Assembly: GCA_964030475.1 (NCBI GenBank) | Contig: CAXIPT010000002.1 | Coordinates: forward strand, 6,410,066 to 6,474,065 | DNA: 64,000 nucleotides | From: Tethya wilhelma | Taxonomy: Eukaryota; Porifera; Demospongiae; Tethyida; Tethyidae | Direction: 5' to 3' | Part shown: one piece after another, positions 10,288-21,630 of the stretch | How positions within the stretch are numbered: position 1 is the stretch's first letter | Layout of the letters: each line of letters starts with the position of its first letter | Program-made: the position numbers and the translations under genes | The notes under the pieces: model-generated | The model's database searches: none | What the model was told of the DNA's origin: nothing | Seen by the model: only the letters and a program-made list of their open reading frames with translations

Positions 10288-10517
10288 TCCGGTTTAAAGC
10301 ATGAAGCACGATGGAGCAAAGCACCCGAGGGTTGAATGCTTTAAACCAGATACATCCCGATCAGAGGAGGTACGACGCGAGTGCGCCTTTGCTGAGCTGG
10401 CAAGTCTGTTAATTACATTCCAATCATGTGACCGTAATACTGCATAATGAGAATTGATCACATGCATGCACCTGCTTTGCCAGCTCAGCAAAGGCGCACT
10501 TGTGTCGTACCTCCTCT
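10288..10517. repeat. nested palindromic element
   Basis: Two inverted repeats lie side by side: GGTTTAAAGCAT at ~10290 with its complement at ~10335, and 42-base arms at 10363-10404 and 10475-10516 (AGAGGAGGTACGACG... and complement) with only a few mismatches. TACATCCCGAT flanks the larger hairpin on both sides (10351 and 10517). It looks like a small foldback element. Confidence 0.65.
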
Positions 10518-11341
10518 ACATCCCGATACATGTGTTAAGTATTTTGTTTATTTTCTACCACACGGGTGGGTTAAAGCACTGTGGCTTCACTGTGGTCAAG
10601 TTAATTAAATCACTGTTAGACACAGGTGAGTGATTCTGGGAGTTTCTAATTATAGTCTGCTTGTAGTTGTATACCGTTTCCTTTGATCTACGTCATAGAA
10701 ATGACACATTGTCAAGTTATAATTGTAAGGCAGGGTAAATAAAGATTGGTAAGAATAATTATAATGTATTATAAAGTATTATAACAAAACAACCATAAAT
10801 GTACTGCTGGTAAGCAAAGAGCCATGTACAGACATATGTACATAGTTTACTAAAAGACGGCATTAGCCATAATGTCAAACACTACAAAAAATTCCAATTC
10901 AGATTTCCTAGATTGCATCAAAGGAAACTTGTTAAGAAACATTATTATTTCCTTTGTAAAAACATGAAAGGCATGGCATCTTATACCATGGTAATTTCCA
11001 TTAAAACATGTGGAAATATGCCATGCCTTTTCAGTATCTTTATGTTTCTTATTACTACAGGATACCGTTATTTTTTGTAGTTAAATTATTATAAAATTTA
11101 ATAAAGCAGAATAAAAAAAGCAATCTTAAAACCAAGATTAACATTATATCAAAACAAACAAAAAAAAAGAAACAATTAAATGCTGATACAAACTAATCTA
11201 AAAGCTAGCTGGTATGAGAATACAAAGTGCTCATGCAATTCCTAAGTCTTATAGAAAATATATGCCATAAAATGCATTCAGTCGTGGTCAAGTAAGGATT
11301 TGCAGGATCACAGGTTCACACATGTCTGGTATATTGTAATA
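10518..11341. other. spacer with one hairpin, no gene seen
   Basis: AT-rich. An imperfect hairpin lies at about 10966-11033 (arms AAAGGCATGGCAT and complement, with a second inner pair AATTTCCA/TGGAAAT). No coding blocks. Confidence 0.6.
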
Positions 11342-14300
11342 TTAACCTATAAAATAAGTGGTGAACATGTATGACTATCATATTGACAAACAGGACTTTA
11401 ATCACAGTCAGTGATCATGTAGCAATACTTACGGAGAATTTCTTCCAACTGTTCAGCAATGTCCACCAATCCAGCATCTATCAGACACTGTATGAGTGTA
11501 GCCCAGGTCACTGGTTCACACAGACCATCACCACCATCCAACCACTTGGTAAACACCCGATAACAAGCTTCTTCAGGTTGGAAGAATGCTCCCATTTCAA
11601 TACTCCTTATCACTGCTCCCTCAAAGCCTAGGGAAGTAGCAAGATGTTTCCAATCAGCAGCTACAGTGTCAATGACTCTCAGTCTCCTCCCACCTCGACA
11701 TTTTAAGAGCTGAAGGTCTTTAAGTGAAGGTCTATCAGCTGGGGAGAAGAAATGAAACAGATCAGTGCCACGGTAAATGTGTTAAATAAATAACACAGCA
11801 TAACCAATGCACAACAACATTCCAGTCTCCAGATGGTATCTTAATTGTACACAATGTGTCAGTATAAATACAACTTACATTTTTGTGGTCGTGATGTTCT
11901 CCGTTCACCATTCTCGTCATTACTAGGTGTTTGTTCCAACAGGGTATTGTCATCTGATTCTGTGTGTTTAGGTGTATCAGCAGTTACATGACATTGTGTG
12001 TTACTATGGTAACAGCATGTACAGGTATTTGCATATCAATGACAGTATCTCCTTACCTTGTGCTAAAGGTGGTAGTGGTGTTGTTTTAAATATCTTGGTT
12101 TGAGGTGTAACTGATTGCAAATGATCATTAGCTGCTTCAGAATCTCTCTCATCAACTGGTGACTGCCATGGTTCACCAACTGTCACATGTTCAGAGACAC
12201 CAGCCAACATCTGCACAATAGACCATTGTAAAAACAGTAACATCACATGCATAACCATATTATATAAACACATCAATTGTGGTCAACAATCACGATACTG
12301 CATTCCCACAAATAAGGAATGTCCATTGTGATTGTACAGTATAATATTAACTTACCAGTGGGTTTCTCCCACAGAACACACTGAACTTGCTCAGGGCTGA
12401 TCTGAGATCACCATAGCTATGATGGCCTTGTTCCTTCCAAATCTTTAACACTAGATAACAGTGATGGGCAGGATCATCACGAACAGAGAAAGGGGAACTG
12501 CGAACAGCATCTCTCAAAGCTTTGGGCTTAACTTTAAGAACTAGTTGGAGCTCATTTACTTTATCTTGCATTGCTTCACCAAACTTTTTTAGGAAATGAG
12601 TGTCTAATTTTTTCTTGTTATTTGATTCTTTAAACATTTCTTTGTGAATATCTACACTGAGAGATGAGAGTGGCTCAAAGTAAAGAAGGTCAACTGTACA
12701 AACAGACTCTTGCTTTGATCCTTGTTTTCGTAAGATGTATTCACTATCTTTTGAAATAGTCATTGCAATGGAGTCCATGTCAAAGAGACTAAGGTTCTTA
12801 GGTTTCTTTAGTGGGTAGCTGTCTAGTTCTGAAGGACTGATGATGGACTCTCTCACTTCAACTGCTCCTGAGTACTTCTCTTTTATATCTAAGACTGTTT
12901 TTATCAGATCAGAGCGAAGTTGAACACTGGCCATCTTTCGTTTATCTTTGCACCCAACCAACACTGTAACAGCTGTGCTCTGTTCCACAACTTCTACAAT
13001 GGCCTCAACTCCATCCATGGTTAGCCAGTGGATGCCAGACTTCCAAACATTACACTTTCTTTGAACAACTGGACAACTTTTGTCTCTTTCAGCTAAGTTG
13101 GGAGAAAGGGCAAAACGGAATGCTAGTTGGAGGAGAAGCACATGTAGAAATCGTGAAGTGAAGAATTGATCTTCTTGAGTGCGTTGTAAGCACCATCCTG
13201 ATTTGTGACCAGCCTGTTCAATAGACTTACAGCTCTCTTCTGGTCGTTCTTCATTCACTAGAGCTGGAAAGAAGTAGTATAATTCAGACTGTGTGTTACT
13301 GGACTTAAAGTGACCGCGACTAATCAGTGAGGCTTCAGATTCTCCAATTTGATGGCAAAATTCTAAATGTATAAGAAAGCCAACAATCATATGTGGGTCA
13401 TACTCAGGAAAAGCTTTCTTGATCTCTGAAAGTGGAACGACTCCAGTGCTGCTGGAAATGTCATAGTGCTGCTTGAAATGCTCTGGAGCGAATATTGTTC
13501 CATTGACTTGAGAAAGAAGCAATTCTTTGTTAAGAATCACCCAGCTGTCATGGATGTTTTCATCATTTCTCAAGTAGAGGAGTTGGCCATGTTCATTTAG
13601 AGTAGTGAGGTGTTGGGAGAGTGTGGTATCATCTGATGGTAAGAGATTTTTCTCACAGAATGATTGATTTTCCTTTGACAATAGCAATTGAGATATTTTC
13701 TGAAATATAATTGCAACTCTAAACTCAGGCTGCTGCTTCAGTACTCCATTGAGTAAATGGACTTGTGTGTCTACCTCACACTTTTTGTGAAAAGTCTGAG
13801 AGCTTGTAGCTATGATGTCACTAATGAAGCTCAAACTTGATGATCCTGCCTGAGTGCAGTTTATAACAACTTTTGCGGATTTCTTCAAGAAAGTGGCCAA
13901 AAAACTTAGATTGTTGTAAGCAAGGGAGAGTTTTTCCAAAGGCTGTTTTACAAGATCTGCATGGCTACCAATCACTACAATTTGATTTTGTCCATCATAT
14001 TGATTATACAGATTAGCTATAAAGGAACTCCAGTACTGGAGTGTGCGTACAATCTCCTCAGTGTCCTTGCTGATGTCTACAACTAGCAGAAACAAGACCC
14101 CATGAGAAGATACAAGACTCTCTAGGTAAGCTGCATGGCTTGAGTAGTACTCATACTGGCCAGCAAAGTCATATAGAATTATATGACCTAGTTGTGGACT
14201 GTGAATATGAGTGGGAATGATACCAGCTGTTTGAAGCTCTACTCCAGACACTTTTTTAAAGCGACTAGTCACAGAGCCGAGGATGCTGGAGTCAGTTAGC

Positions 14301-15574
14301 CTGTTCTCAAGAGCTTTGACCAGGGTACTCTTACCGGCGGACTGGTTTCCAACCACAAACACCTTGAATGCTGGGTGGAAAGGATGGTTTCTTCTGTAAC
14401 TAACAAGATTGTTGAGTGTTGGCTGTAATTGATTCAGAAGCTTATTTCTCGACAATTCATGGTCAATCTTTCCAGTTGTTAGTAGAAATGAAACTACAGC
14501 ATAACGTCGCTTGTTACAGGCTATATAAAATGGAGTTTCACCACCGTTACCTTTACTTGGATCTCCATTATATTCAGTAACAAGATTTTTAACAATTTCA
14601 ACATGACCATAATGACAAGCATAATGCAGTGGAGTCCAACCATGTATAGTCTTACTTTCTGTATCACAATAATTATGCTCGCTAGTTAGATATCGAAATA
14701 CCTTTAGATCACCATTTTCACAAGCGTAGTGTAGAGGGGTCTTGCCTTGTCTATCTTTAATTTCAAAATTACAATTTTGCCTACTTAGATACTGAAGAAA
14801 ATTAAAATCACCATCTTCACAAGCCCAGTGTAAAGGGGTTTGGCCATACCGATCTTTGGCAAAAAGATTACATTTATACTTATTTACCAACAAGCTAACT
14901 ATCTCGTACCATTTGTTGCTGTAAGCATAACGTAGGAGAGTCTGGTCAAACTGTTTATCATTGATCTCTTTGATTCTAAGTGGATTCGGAAACTGAGAGA
15001 GTAACTCAATTGCTTGTTTCTCTGTGGTACCAGTTTGTGCTGGATCGTGAAACCTCAAGACCAAAACTTCTTCTTTGAAGACTTGTGGTGACTGCAATTT
15101 CTCAGTGGTAAACAGAAATGAGACTACATGATAATGATTGCTATAGTACGCTAGTGAGAGGGGAGTGTCTATAAATAAGCCACCACATGTCATTGATAGT
15201 GGATCACACTGACATTCACTGACGAGATATTTAATAACATCAAGGTGACCATGCTCACAAGCCCAATGTAAAGGTGTCCTGCCATCCTTATCTTTGGCAT
15301 TCGGCTCACATTTATACTCAGTTATTAGCAATCTAATTACCTTATACCATTTATTGTTGCAAGCATAGTGTAGAAGAGTCTGGCCATCATACCACTGATA
15401 GGACCGCCAGTCTGGCTTGCCAATTTCGTTGATTCTTGCCAAGTTGGGAAACTGAGAGAGCAGATCAATAGCTCGTTGTTCCTCAGTGGGATCACATTTT
15501 TTACCATATCTGAATACTTCGAATAACGTCTCCTCCTTTGCTCTGAAGCTTTCTTGACTCGACATATTTTGCAT
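11342..15574 (-). CDS. gene B: ankyrin-ROC-COR protein with Death domains (apparently intact)
   Basis: Exons in transcript order: 15574-12356 (3219 bases), 12210-12057, 11959-11879, 11738-11433 and 11346-11342, all with GT-AG borders and matching phases, giving 1254 aa. Ankyrin repeats occupy about residues 60-370. The ROC GTPase has its P-loop G-N-Q-S-A-G-K-S at about 409-416, D-F-A-G-Q at about 469 and the N-K-x-D-like G-S-H-A-D at about 536. A COR-like region follows. A first death-fold candidate is at about 980-1073 (I-W-K-E-Q-G, then L-R-S-A-L). The linker is Ser/Pro-rich. A clear Death domain ends the protein (W-K-H-L-A-T-S-L-G-F, then T-W-A-T-L-I). The layout resembles DAPK1 without the kinase, which suggests cytoplasmic signalling or scaffolding. 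Splicing joins C to GT-TAA, so the stop comes one codon after the last intron. Start at 15574 or the Met three codons on. Confidence 0.85.
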
Positions 15575-16337
15575 CCCAGTGCCCCAGCCACGCCCACCTC
15601 ACAGTGCCCTTTATTGGGAAAAGTGTCAGTGTGCTCACAACAGTCCAAGAAATGCTCTCTCTCCTCAAAAAACTAACTGTCCCAAAGAAGTGGTTCATCT
15701 CAGAAAAGAACTCCTCGACACATCCTGCCACCCACAAATCTAAGAAGCCTTTTCGTCAATCAACTTTTTGATGAAATTTCCTCACTGGTTCAGCCTAGAC
15801 TACCAAAAATACCTGCTGTTCGCTCGCTATCTTATAGCATCTTGGCCAATTAATTTGAAGGGCCTCTTCCCTTACTGGCCGCTGTTCATCTGTTTTCAAA
15901 GACTAGCTGTCTGTGAGCATACATAACAGTACATGTCTTGTTAAAACTTGTCAAGTTGAATCTCGTATAGTGCAGCAGACTCAGTGAAGGCAGAGTAGGA
16001 CCCATCGATAAGTGAGTATGTATGTGCGTGTGTTTTTTAGAAGTCACTAAGCAACAGTAGCTTGCAGTTCAAGTAGTGTGTGTTTTATGCGTTTAACATT
16101 ACTAGAGAGTATTCTAGTCTATTGTTTACTTAGTGACATGTGATTGCTTTGAAAAAAAGTCACAGTGTAAACTTTCAACAAATTAGTTGCAGCTCCTCAA
16201 TTAATAAGTGGTCTGCATTGAGGTATGCAGTCCAAAACTCTTAGACTATAATGGGTGTATTTGTTTGCTACTGCCCATATAGCAACTGAAGTTTTTATAT
16301 GCTAATTTAGGTTAATTACTAGCTGGGTGGAGGTGGC
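15575..16337. other. 5' flank of gene B, no GNAT partner
   Basis: Unlike gene C and the two relics, gene B has no GNAT gene within its upstream kilobase. Bases about 15730-16065 are the source or sister of the inverted copy at 895-1255. No coding block seen. Confidence 0.6.
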
Positions 16338-16453
16338 AACAAAGTAGCTATGGGTTACAGGGGATCAATGGTAAACTAAGTAGTTGCATGCCCTTAGGTG
16401 TGTGGCACTCGACCATGCATCGAGTACTCCCTACTTAAGGGTCATGCAACTAT

Positions 16454-16512
<59 letters not shown>

Positions 16513-16551
16513 NNNNNNNNNNNNNNNNNNNNNNNNNNNNNNNNNNNNNNN

Positions 16552-16604
<53 letters not shown>
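16338..16604 (+). repeat. dispersed repeat ending in microsatellites, with 39-N gap
   Basis: Bases 16338-16455 (GTGTGGCACTCGACC, CTTAAGGGTCAT) match 55040-55155. They are followed by (CT)n at 16457-16512, a gap at 16513-16551 and (TG)n at 16552-16604. At 55 kb the same unit is also followed by (TG)n, so the microsatellite may be the element's tail. Confidence 0.6.
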
Positions 16605-16609
<5 letters not shown>

Positions 16610-16737
16610 GATTTTTTCTTGTGGTTTTAAGTTGTATACATGTAGTTGTATTTAATTGTTCCCTTTTATGATAGTGCAAGGTGATTGGTTATGCATGACT
16701 ATCGTGATTAGTATAGTATGTGTTCCATTCCCATTTT

Positions 16738-17130
16738 CAGGGTCATGATATCTCCATACATATGATGGAGGTGCTCATTCTCGAGCTCAAGTTCCAGTTC
16801 ATTGCTGACTAACACACGATACCAGAGATATTTACCCAGTGGTAAGAAAGAATATTTTTAAACCTTAAGTTGTCCATTAAGTTTGTGGTCTCTTATTTCC
16901 AGCCAATATCTCAGTCCCCTGATCTTCCTAGTACTACTGTAACACCACATGAAGTGGGTGAGGCCAGTGCGGAGTGGTCAGAGAGAGAGAGGAGGGAGAG
17001 ACCAAGTTGCAGCCAACACCCTCTAGGTCTGGATGAGCCACTGCTGAGAGCATTGGTCAGTTTGTACAACTTGTATAATTATTATTATTATTTTATTATT
17101 ATTATTATTATTATTGCTTTACAGCTCATG
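16738..17130 (+). other. exon-like blocks of unknown origin
   Basis: A block after TTTTCAG at 16738 reads H-M-M-E-V-L-I-L-E-L-K-F-Q-F then a stop. A block after TTTCCAG at about 16903 reads Q-S-P-D-L-P-S-T-T-V and is rich in E and R, ending before a (ATT)n tract at 17077-17117. They may belong to the TRRAP relic next door, but I do not recognise them. Confidence 0.3.
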
Positions 17131-17473
17131 CAGGGCTGAAGGTCTGCTAGAAAAGCAGTCTAACAAAAACATAAAGTAATTACAATTATGCCTTTTCCCT
17201 GCCACCAATGCTGAAACGAGAGCAACCTTAAATCCTCAGTCATGATCTACAAAAAAATTGTTTAAAAAAGAAGGACATTAGATTGAATTTGCACTGAATA
17301 TATAATGGGGAAAAGTCTATAGTTGAAAATGTAGCTATTGAAATGATTTTCAAGACTTCCTGACCAAAATCCAAAAATTGTTGGCTTTACTTTTTACGCA
17401 CAGTACATAATGTACACTTTCTTCCACACATGTCTTCCAAATGACTACAATTTCCCCCTCACTTCTTCCATAG

Positions 17474-17760
17474 CTACACCTCCACACCATAGTGAATCGT
17501 TCCATGTCTCTAGCCAACACAACTCAAGAGCCTTGCAACTATTTCTTCCTCCTGAGAGCTCTCTTCAGGTCCATTGGAGGAGGCTCATCTATATCAGTGA
17601 GTCACATCAATAGTTCCAGCCACCTTGACAGTTTAGGACTGATATTGAGTGCCCATGCACCCCTTGGTATGGGAGAGCACAGTTTATGAGCTTTAAAGTG
17701 TGACAACCCTTCCAAATGGCCTACACCACAATCCCTCAAGCCCTCATCAGTGCTCTCCAG
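17474..17760 (+). pseudogene. TRRAP: TRRAP/Tra1 exon fragment
   Basis: After an acceptor (TTCTTCCATAG) the frame reads I-V-N-R-S-M-S-L-A, then N-Y-F-F-L-L-R-A-L-F-R-S-I-G-G-G up to a GTGAGT donor at 17597. The N-Y-x-x-L-L-R-A-L-F-R-S-I-G-G-G core is characteristic of the HEAT-repeat region of TRRAP, the large adaptor of histone acetyltransferase complexes. A weaker block at about 17700-17760 ends A-L-I-S-A-L-Q before GTATGT. The rest of this very large gene is absent, so this is a stray fragment. Confidence 0.6.
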
Positions 17761-18054
17761 GTATGTCTGTTAGTACTGTGTATGGTTTAGTGTTATTCTT
17801 TCTTCAGATACATGTATCTACATGATGTCACTGTGTCATTGATACACAGTATCATCCATTGTGGAGTGTATTATCTGTAAGTGTAGGACCAGTTAAAAGA
17901 GAAGTCTGTATAATCCTGATGCTACTAAAGAGGCTGTTGAAAGTGAAATCTTCTCTGTAAGTCTCCCAATCATGGTCATTCCTATCTCCTTCTAGACACA
18001 GCCATCTTTGGGAGGTCATTTGTAACTTCCCTTTCACCATCTTCTCCTCCAGAT

Positions 18055-18770
18055 ATGAAGATGTTGGTGAGTATGATAAAGGCTCTCAAACTATACCTGC
18101 AGTAAGTGAGTAAGAGAATAGAGTGTACCACAATTAGCATGTGTTGTATTGTTTCCCCAGACAAGGTCATTCTGAGGTGTTTGATCTGATTCATGAGAGA
18201 AAGCTGTATTCTGCTCTCGTAGAAAACCTCATCCCTCTCATGAGAGTCAATGTCAATGTACGTCACTCATGTTTCACTTAATTAGAGAGGAAATTTAAAT
18301 AGTAATCACTCTTTGATGTGAGGAACAGTGTGTTGTCAATGTGTATGCTCATTGTGTTTATGTAATTAAAGAGTAATTTCGAATGCCAGACTTAATCCAT
18401 ATACAATGTCAATGCAACCTCAGTGATTGTGTATGCCATGGTGTAACTTCCATTACATCATTGTGTACATCCTTTTATCATTGCAGAAAGCTGCTCAACT
18501 ATACTAGTAGCCTTCAAGACAGATGTACAGGTGAGTCATTGAGGGATGAATTTATGAGGATATTGAGTGCTACCTTCAACTCTGATTGTGTTCTTCACCA
18601 GATGAAGCATTCTCTAAGACTTAGCAATAGGTAAGTTTGTGTCCATTAAATCTCTTGAGTTGTCACTGTTAGTCTGTGTGGATTGTGTCTTTAGATGAAG
18701 ATGGTGATTGTGTATAGTGTTCTTCTGTGGACACATCTATCATTGGTGCTGTGTCTCTACCAAAAATGAG
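18055..18770 (+). pseudogene. VPS41: VPS41-like relic, copy 3 (most complete)
   Basis: Exon blocks with acceptors and donors: 18055-18103 (ends A-L-K-L-Y-L-Q), about 18162-18256 (H-S-E-V-F-D-L-I-H-E-R-K-L-Y, then L-I-P-L-M), about 18487-18530 (A-A-Q-L, broken by a stop), D-E-A-F near 18601, and a RING block at about 18696-18768 (F-F-C-G-H-I-Y-H-W-C-C). The second block is the diagnostic match to VPS41. In the first block, Y-E-D-V-G-E-Y-D-K is followed after a one-base shift by A-L-K-L-Y-L; copy 1 has the same shift. Confidence 0.65.
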
Positions 18771-19617
18771 GTAACAATACCATTTATTGTATTCACGATG
18801 ACATACCCACAAGAAACTTATACCCCCAGAAGTTGTGGATTATCTTTGAATGATTCTTTGTTTAATATGTGGTTGCAGTGTATGGTGGTGACGACTTGGC
18901 CATTGTGTTATGATGGTGGTGGGAGTATGTTGTGTTGTTGAATGTTGATCACGATCATTGTGCTTTAAATTTCATCATTAGCTGTGATCATAACAAGCTA
19001 AGTCAAGCTTAGCATCCACTGTAAAAGCCTTGCTTGTGTATCCATAACTATGACTAACTTGCAATTGTGTCTAGTGTTTTGATGACCCATATACCCAATT
19101 ATGATTTTGTTTATGATTGCAGTTACAAGTTAGTCAACACGAGGCATATTATTCTATACTGTTACTGGTATTACGGTATAATTATATGTGTAATGGATGT
19201 ACAGTGTAATAACCACTGCATGTCAAATAGAGTATACGTATGTATTATAAAACTTAACAAAAGCTTTCAAGGAAAACGTAAATTGTCCTGTGCTTGTGTT
19301 TAATTGTACTTATTAATTATAATCATGAGCTGTCACAACTAATAATATAATTTACATGCAGAGAATAAAACAACAACAACAACAACAAAAAAACAATATT
19401 AACAGATCAAAACAAACAACAGGATGATAATTATACACAAAAGCTGATACAAACTAAAGTCTGTATAAGAGTTCAAATGCTCAATTTTTAAGACTAATTA
19501 CAACAAAGTTCATTACCGTGTAAATTGCATTCAGTTGAACTGGTATGATTAAGTATTGATGGATGTACTGGATCACTGATGTCAGTCTTCAGCTGCCACG
19601 TACCAGCTTTGCCACAA

Positions 19618-21493
19618 TCAACCTACAAAAATATTACAATCATCGAGTGGTGAACACATTTAGTACTTTAATCACAGTCAGTGATCATGTAGCAATACTT
19701 ACGGAGAATTTCTTCCAACTGTTCAGCAATGTCCACCAATCCAGCATCTATCAGACACTGTATGAGTGTAGCCCAGGTCACTGGTTCACAGAGACCATCA
19801 CCACCATCCAGCCACTTGGTAAACACCCGATAACAAGCTTCTTCAGGTTGAAAGAATGCTCCCATTTCAATACTCCTTATCACTGCCCCCTCAAAGCCTA
19901 GGGAAGTAGCAAGATGCTTCCAATCAGCAGCTACAGTGTCAATGACTCTCAGTCTCCTCCCACCTCGACATTTCAAGAGCTGAAGGTCTTTCAGTGAGGG
20001 TCTATCAGCTGGGGAGAAGAAATGAAACTGATCAGTGCCACAGTAAATGAGTTAAAAAGAACACAGCATAACCAATGCCCAACAACATTCCGGATGGTAT
20101 CTTAATTGTACACAATGTGTCAGTATGAATACAACTTACATTTTTGCGGTCGTGATGTTCTCTGTTCACCATTCTCCTCATCATTAGGTGTTTGTTCCAA
20201 ATGGGTATTATCATTTGATTCTGTGTGTTTGGGTGTATCAGCAGTTATATGTATGTTACTATGGTAACAACATGTACAGGTATTTGCATATACCTACCTT
20301 GAGGTAAAGGTGGTAGTGGTGTTTTTTCAGAAATCTTGGTGTGAGGTGTAACTGATTGCAAATGATCATTAGCTGCTTCAAAATCTCTCTCATCAACTGG
20401 TGACTGCCATGGTTCACCAACTGTCAAATGTTCAGAGACACCAGCCAACACCTGCACAATTAGATCATCATGAAAACAATTTATAAAGGTCATAAAACAA
20501 CAACATTAAGGTCATCTCATGCTTCATTGATCACCATTAACATGTCAATTGTGGTCACACTATACTACAGTCCCACAAATTAAATTAATAATTAAGGAAT
20601 GTCAATTGTGTGATTGTAAGTTGTAGCTATAATAACTCACCAGTGGGTTTCTCCCACAGAACACACTGAACTTGCTCAGGGCTGATCTGAGATCACCATA
20701 GCTACGATGGCCTTGTTCCTTCCAAATCTTCAATAATAGAGAACTGTGATGGGCAATCTCATCTCGAACAGAGAAAGGGGAACTATGAACAGCATCTCTC
20801 AATGCTTCACTCACATGAAGAGTTGCCTCAAATTCCTTTAGATGGGATTGCATTGCTTTACGAAGCTCAAGTACGAATCGTGAATTTAATTCTTTTGTGT
20901 TATTTGAAGACTTGTGGTGACTGAAGCATCTCAGTGGTCAACAGAAATGAGTCAGAGACTACACAATAATGACGTCTAGAGTAAGCTAGTGAGAGGGGAG
21001 TGGTTCTAAATGAACCACCACTCGTCGTTGAGAGAGGATCACACCTATATTCGTTGACAAAGTACTTTACAACATGAAGATGACCCCGGCTACAAGCATA
21101 ATGAAGGGGAGTCCAACCAAAACTGGTAGTAGTTTTAGTGTTGCAATTACACATAGTAATAAGGTACCGAGCTAATTTGATATCACCATACTCACTAGCT
21201 AAGTGCAAAGGGATCCTGCCATGATTTCTATCCGCTTTGGCATCAGGTTCACATTTATACTTGGTTATCAGCGATTGAACAACCTCATACCATTTATTAG
21301 TGCAAGCATAGTGTAGAAGAGTCCAACCATTCAACTCCCCCTTGATTTCCTTGATTCTTGCTGGGTCGGGAAACTGAGCGAGTAGATCAATAGCTTCCTT
21401 CTCAGTGGTTCTATCATAACTCCAACTTTCCCCTCTACTAAACACATCGATTAACGTCTCTTCTTTTTCTCTCAGACTTAGTGGATACGACAT
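19618..21493 (-). pseudogene. gene C: ankyrin-ROC-COR-Death gene with the middle deleted
   Basis: An ATG at 21493 opens 197 codons of N-terminal region plus ankyrin repeats, ending at S-P-Q-V-F-K-stop (20912). Immediately after, in another frame, the COR/death-fold end resumes (from about S-N-N-T-K-E-L-N) up to the donor at 20641. Downstream exons 20451-20298, 20220-20140, 20008-19703 and 19622-19618 match gene B in length (154, 81, 306, 5) and are open. About 2.4 kb, including the whole ROC domain, is missing, with a frameshift at the join. The gene could still make a short ankyrin protein. It is divergent from GNAT copy 2. Confidence 0.85.
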
Positions 21494-21630
21494 AGCTCAG
21501 TGTTTGTGCAGCAGAGACACACCCAGAGCTTTGAGACACACCCCTCGTTAGTGACCACGCCCTTTGCTAGCTCCCTGATAAGTCTTGTTTCTTATCCACA
21601 GATAGAGGTGGGGCTCACAAGTACAACCAA
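21494..21630. promoter_or_regulatory. 137-bp divergent spacer, gene C / GNAT copy 2
   Basis: The two start codons face away from each other across this interval. It contains TTGCTAGCTCCCTGATAAG and a GTGGGGCTCACAAGTACAA block shared with the other two spacers. It is a likely shared promoter; no TATA box evident. Confidence 0.5.
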
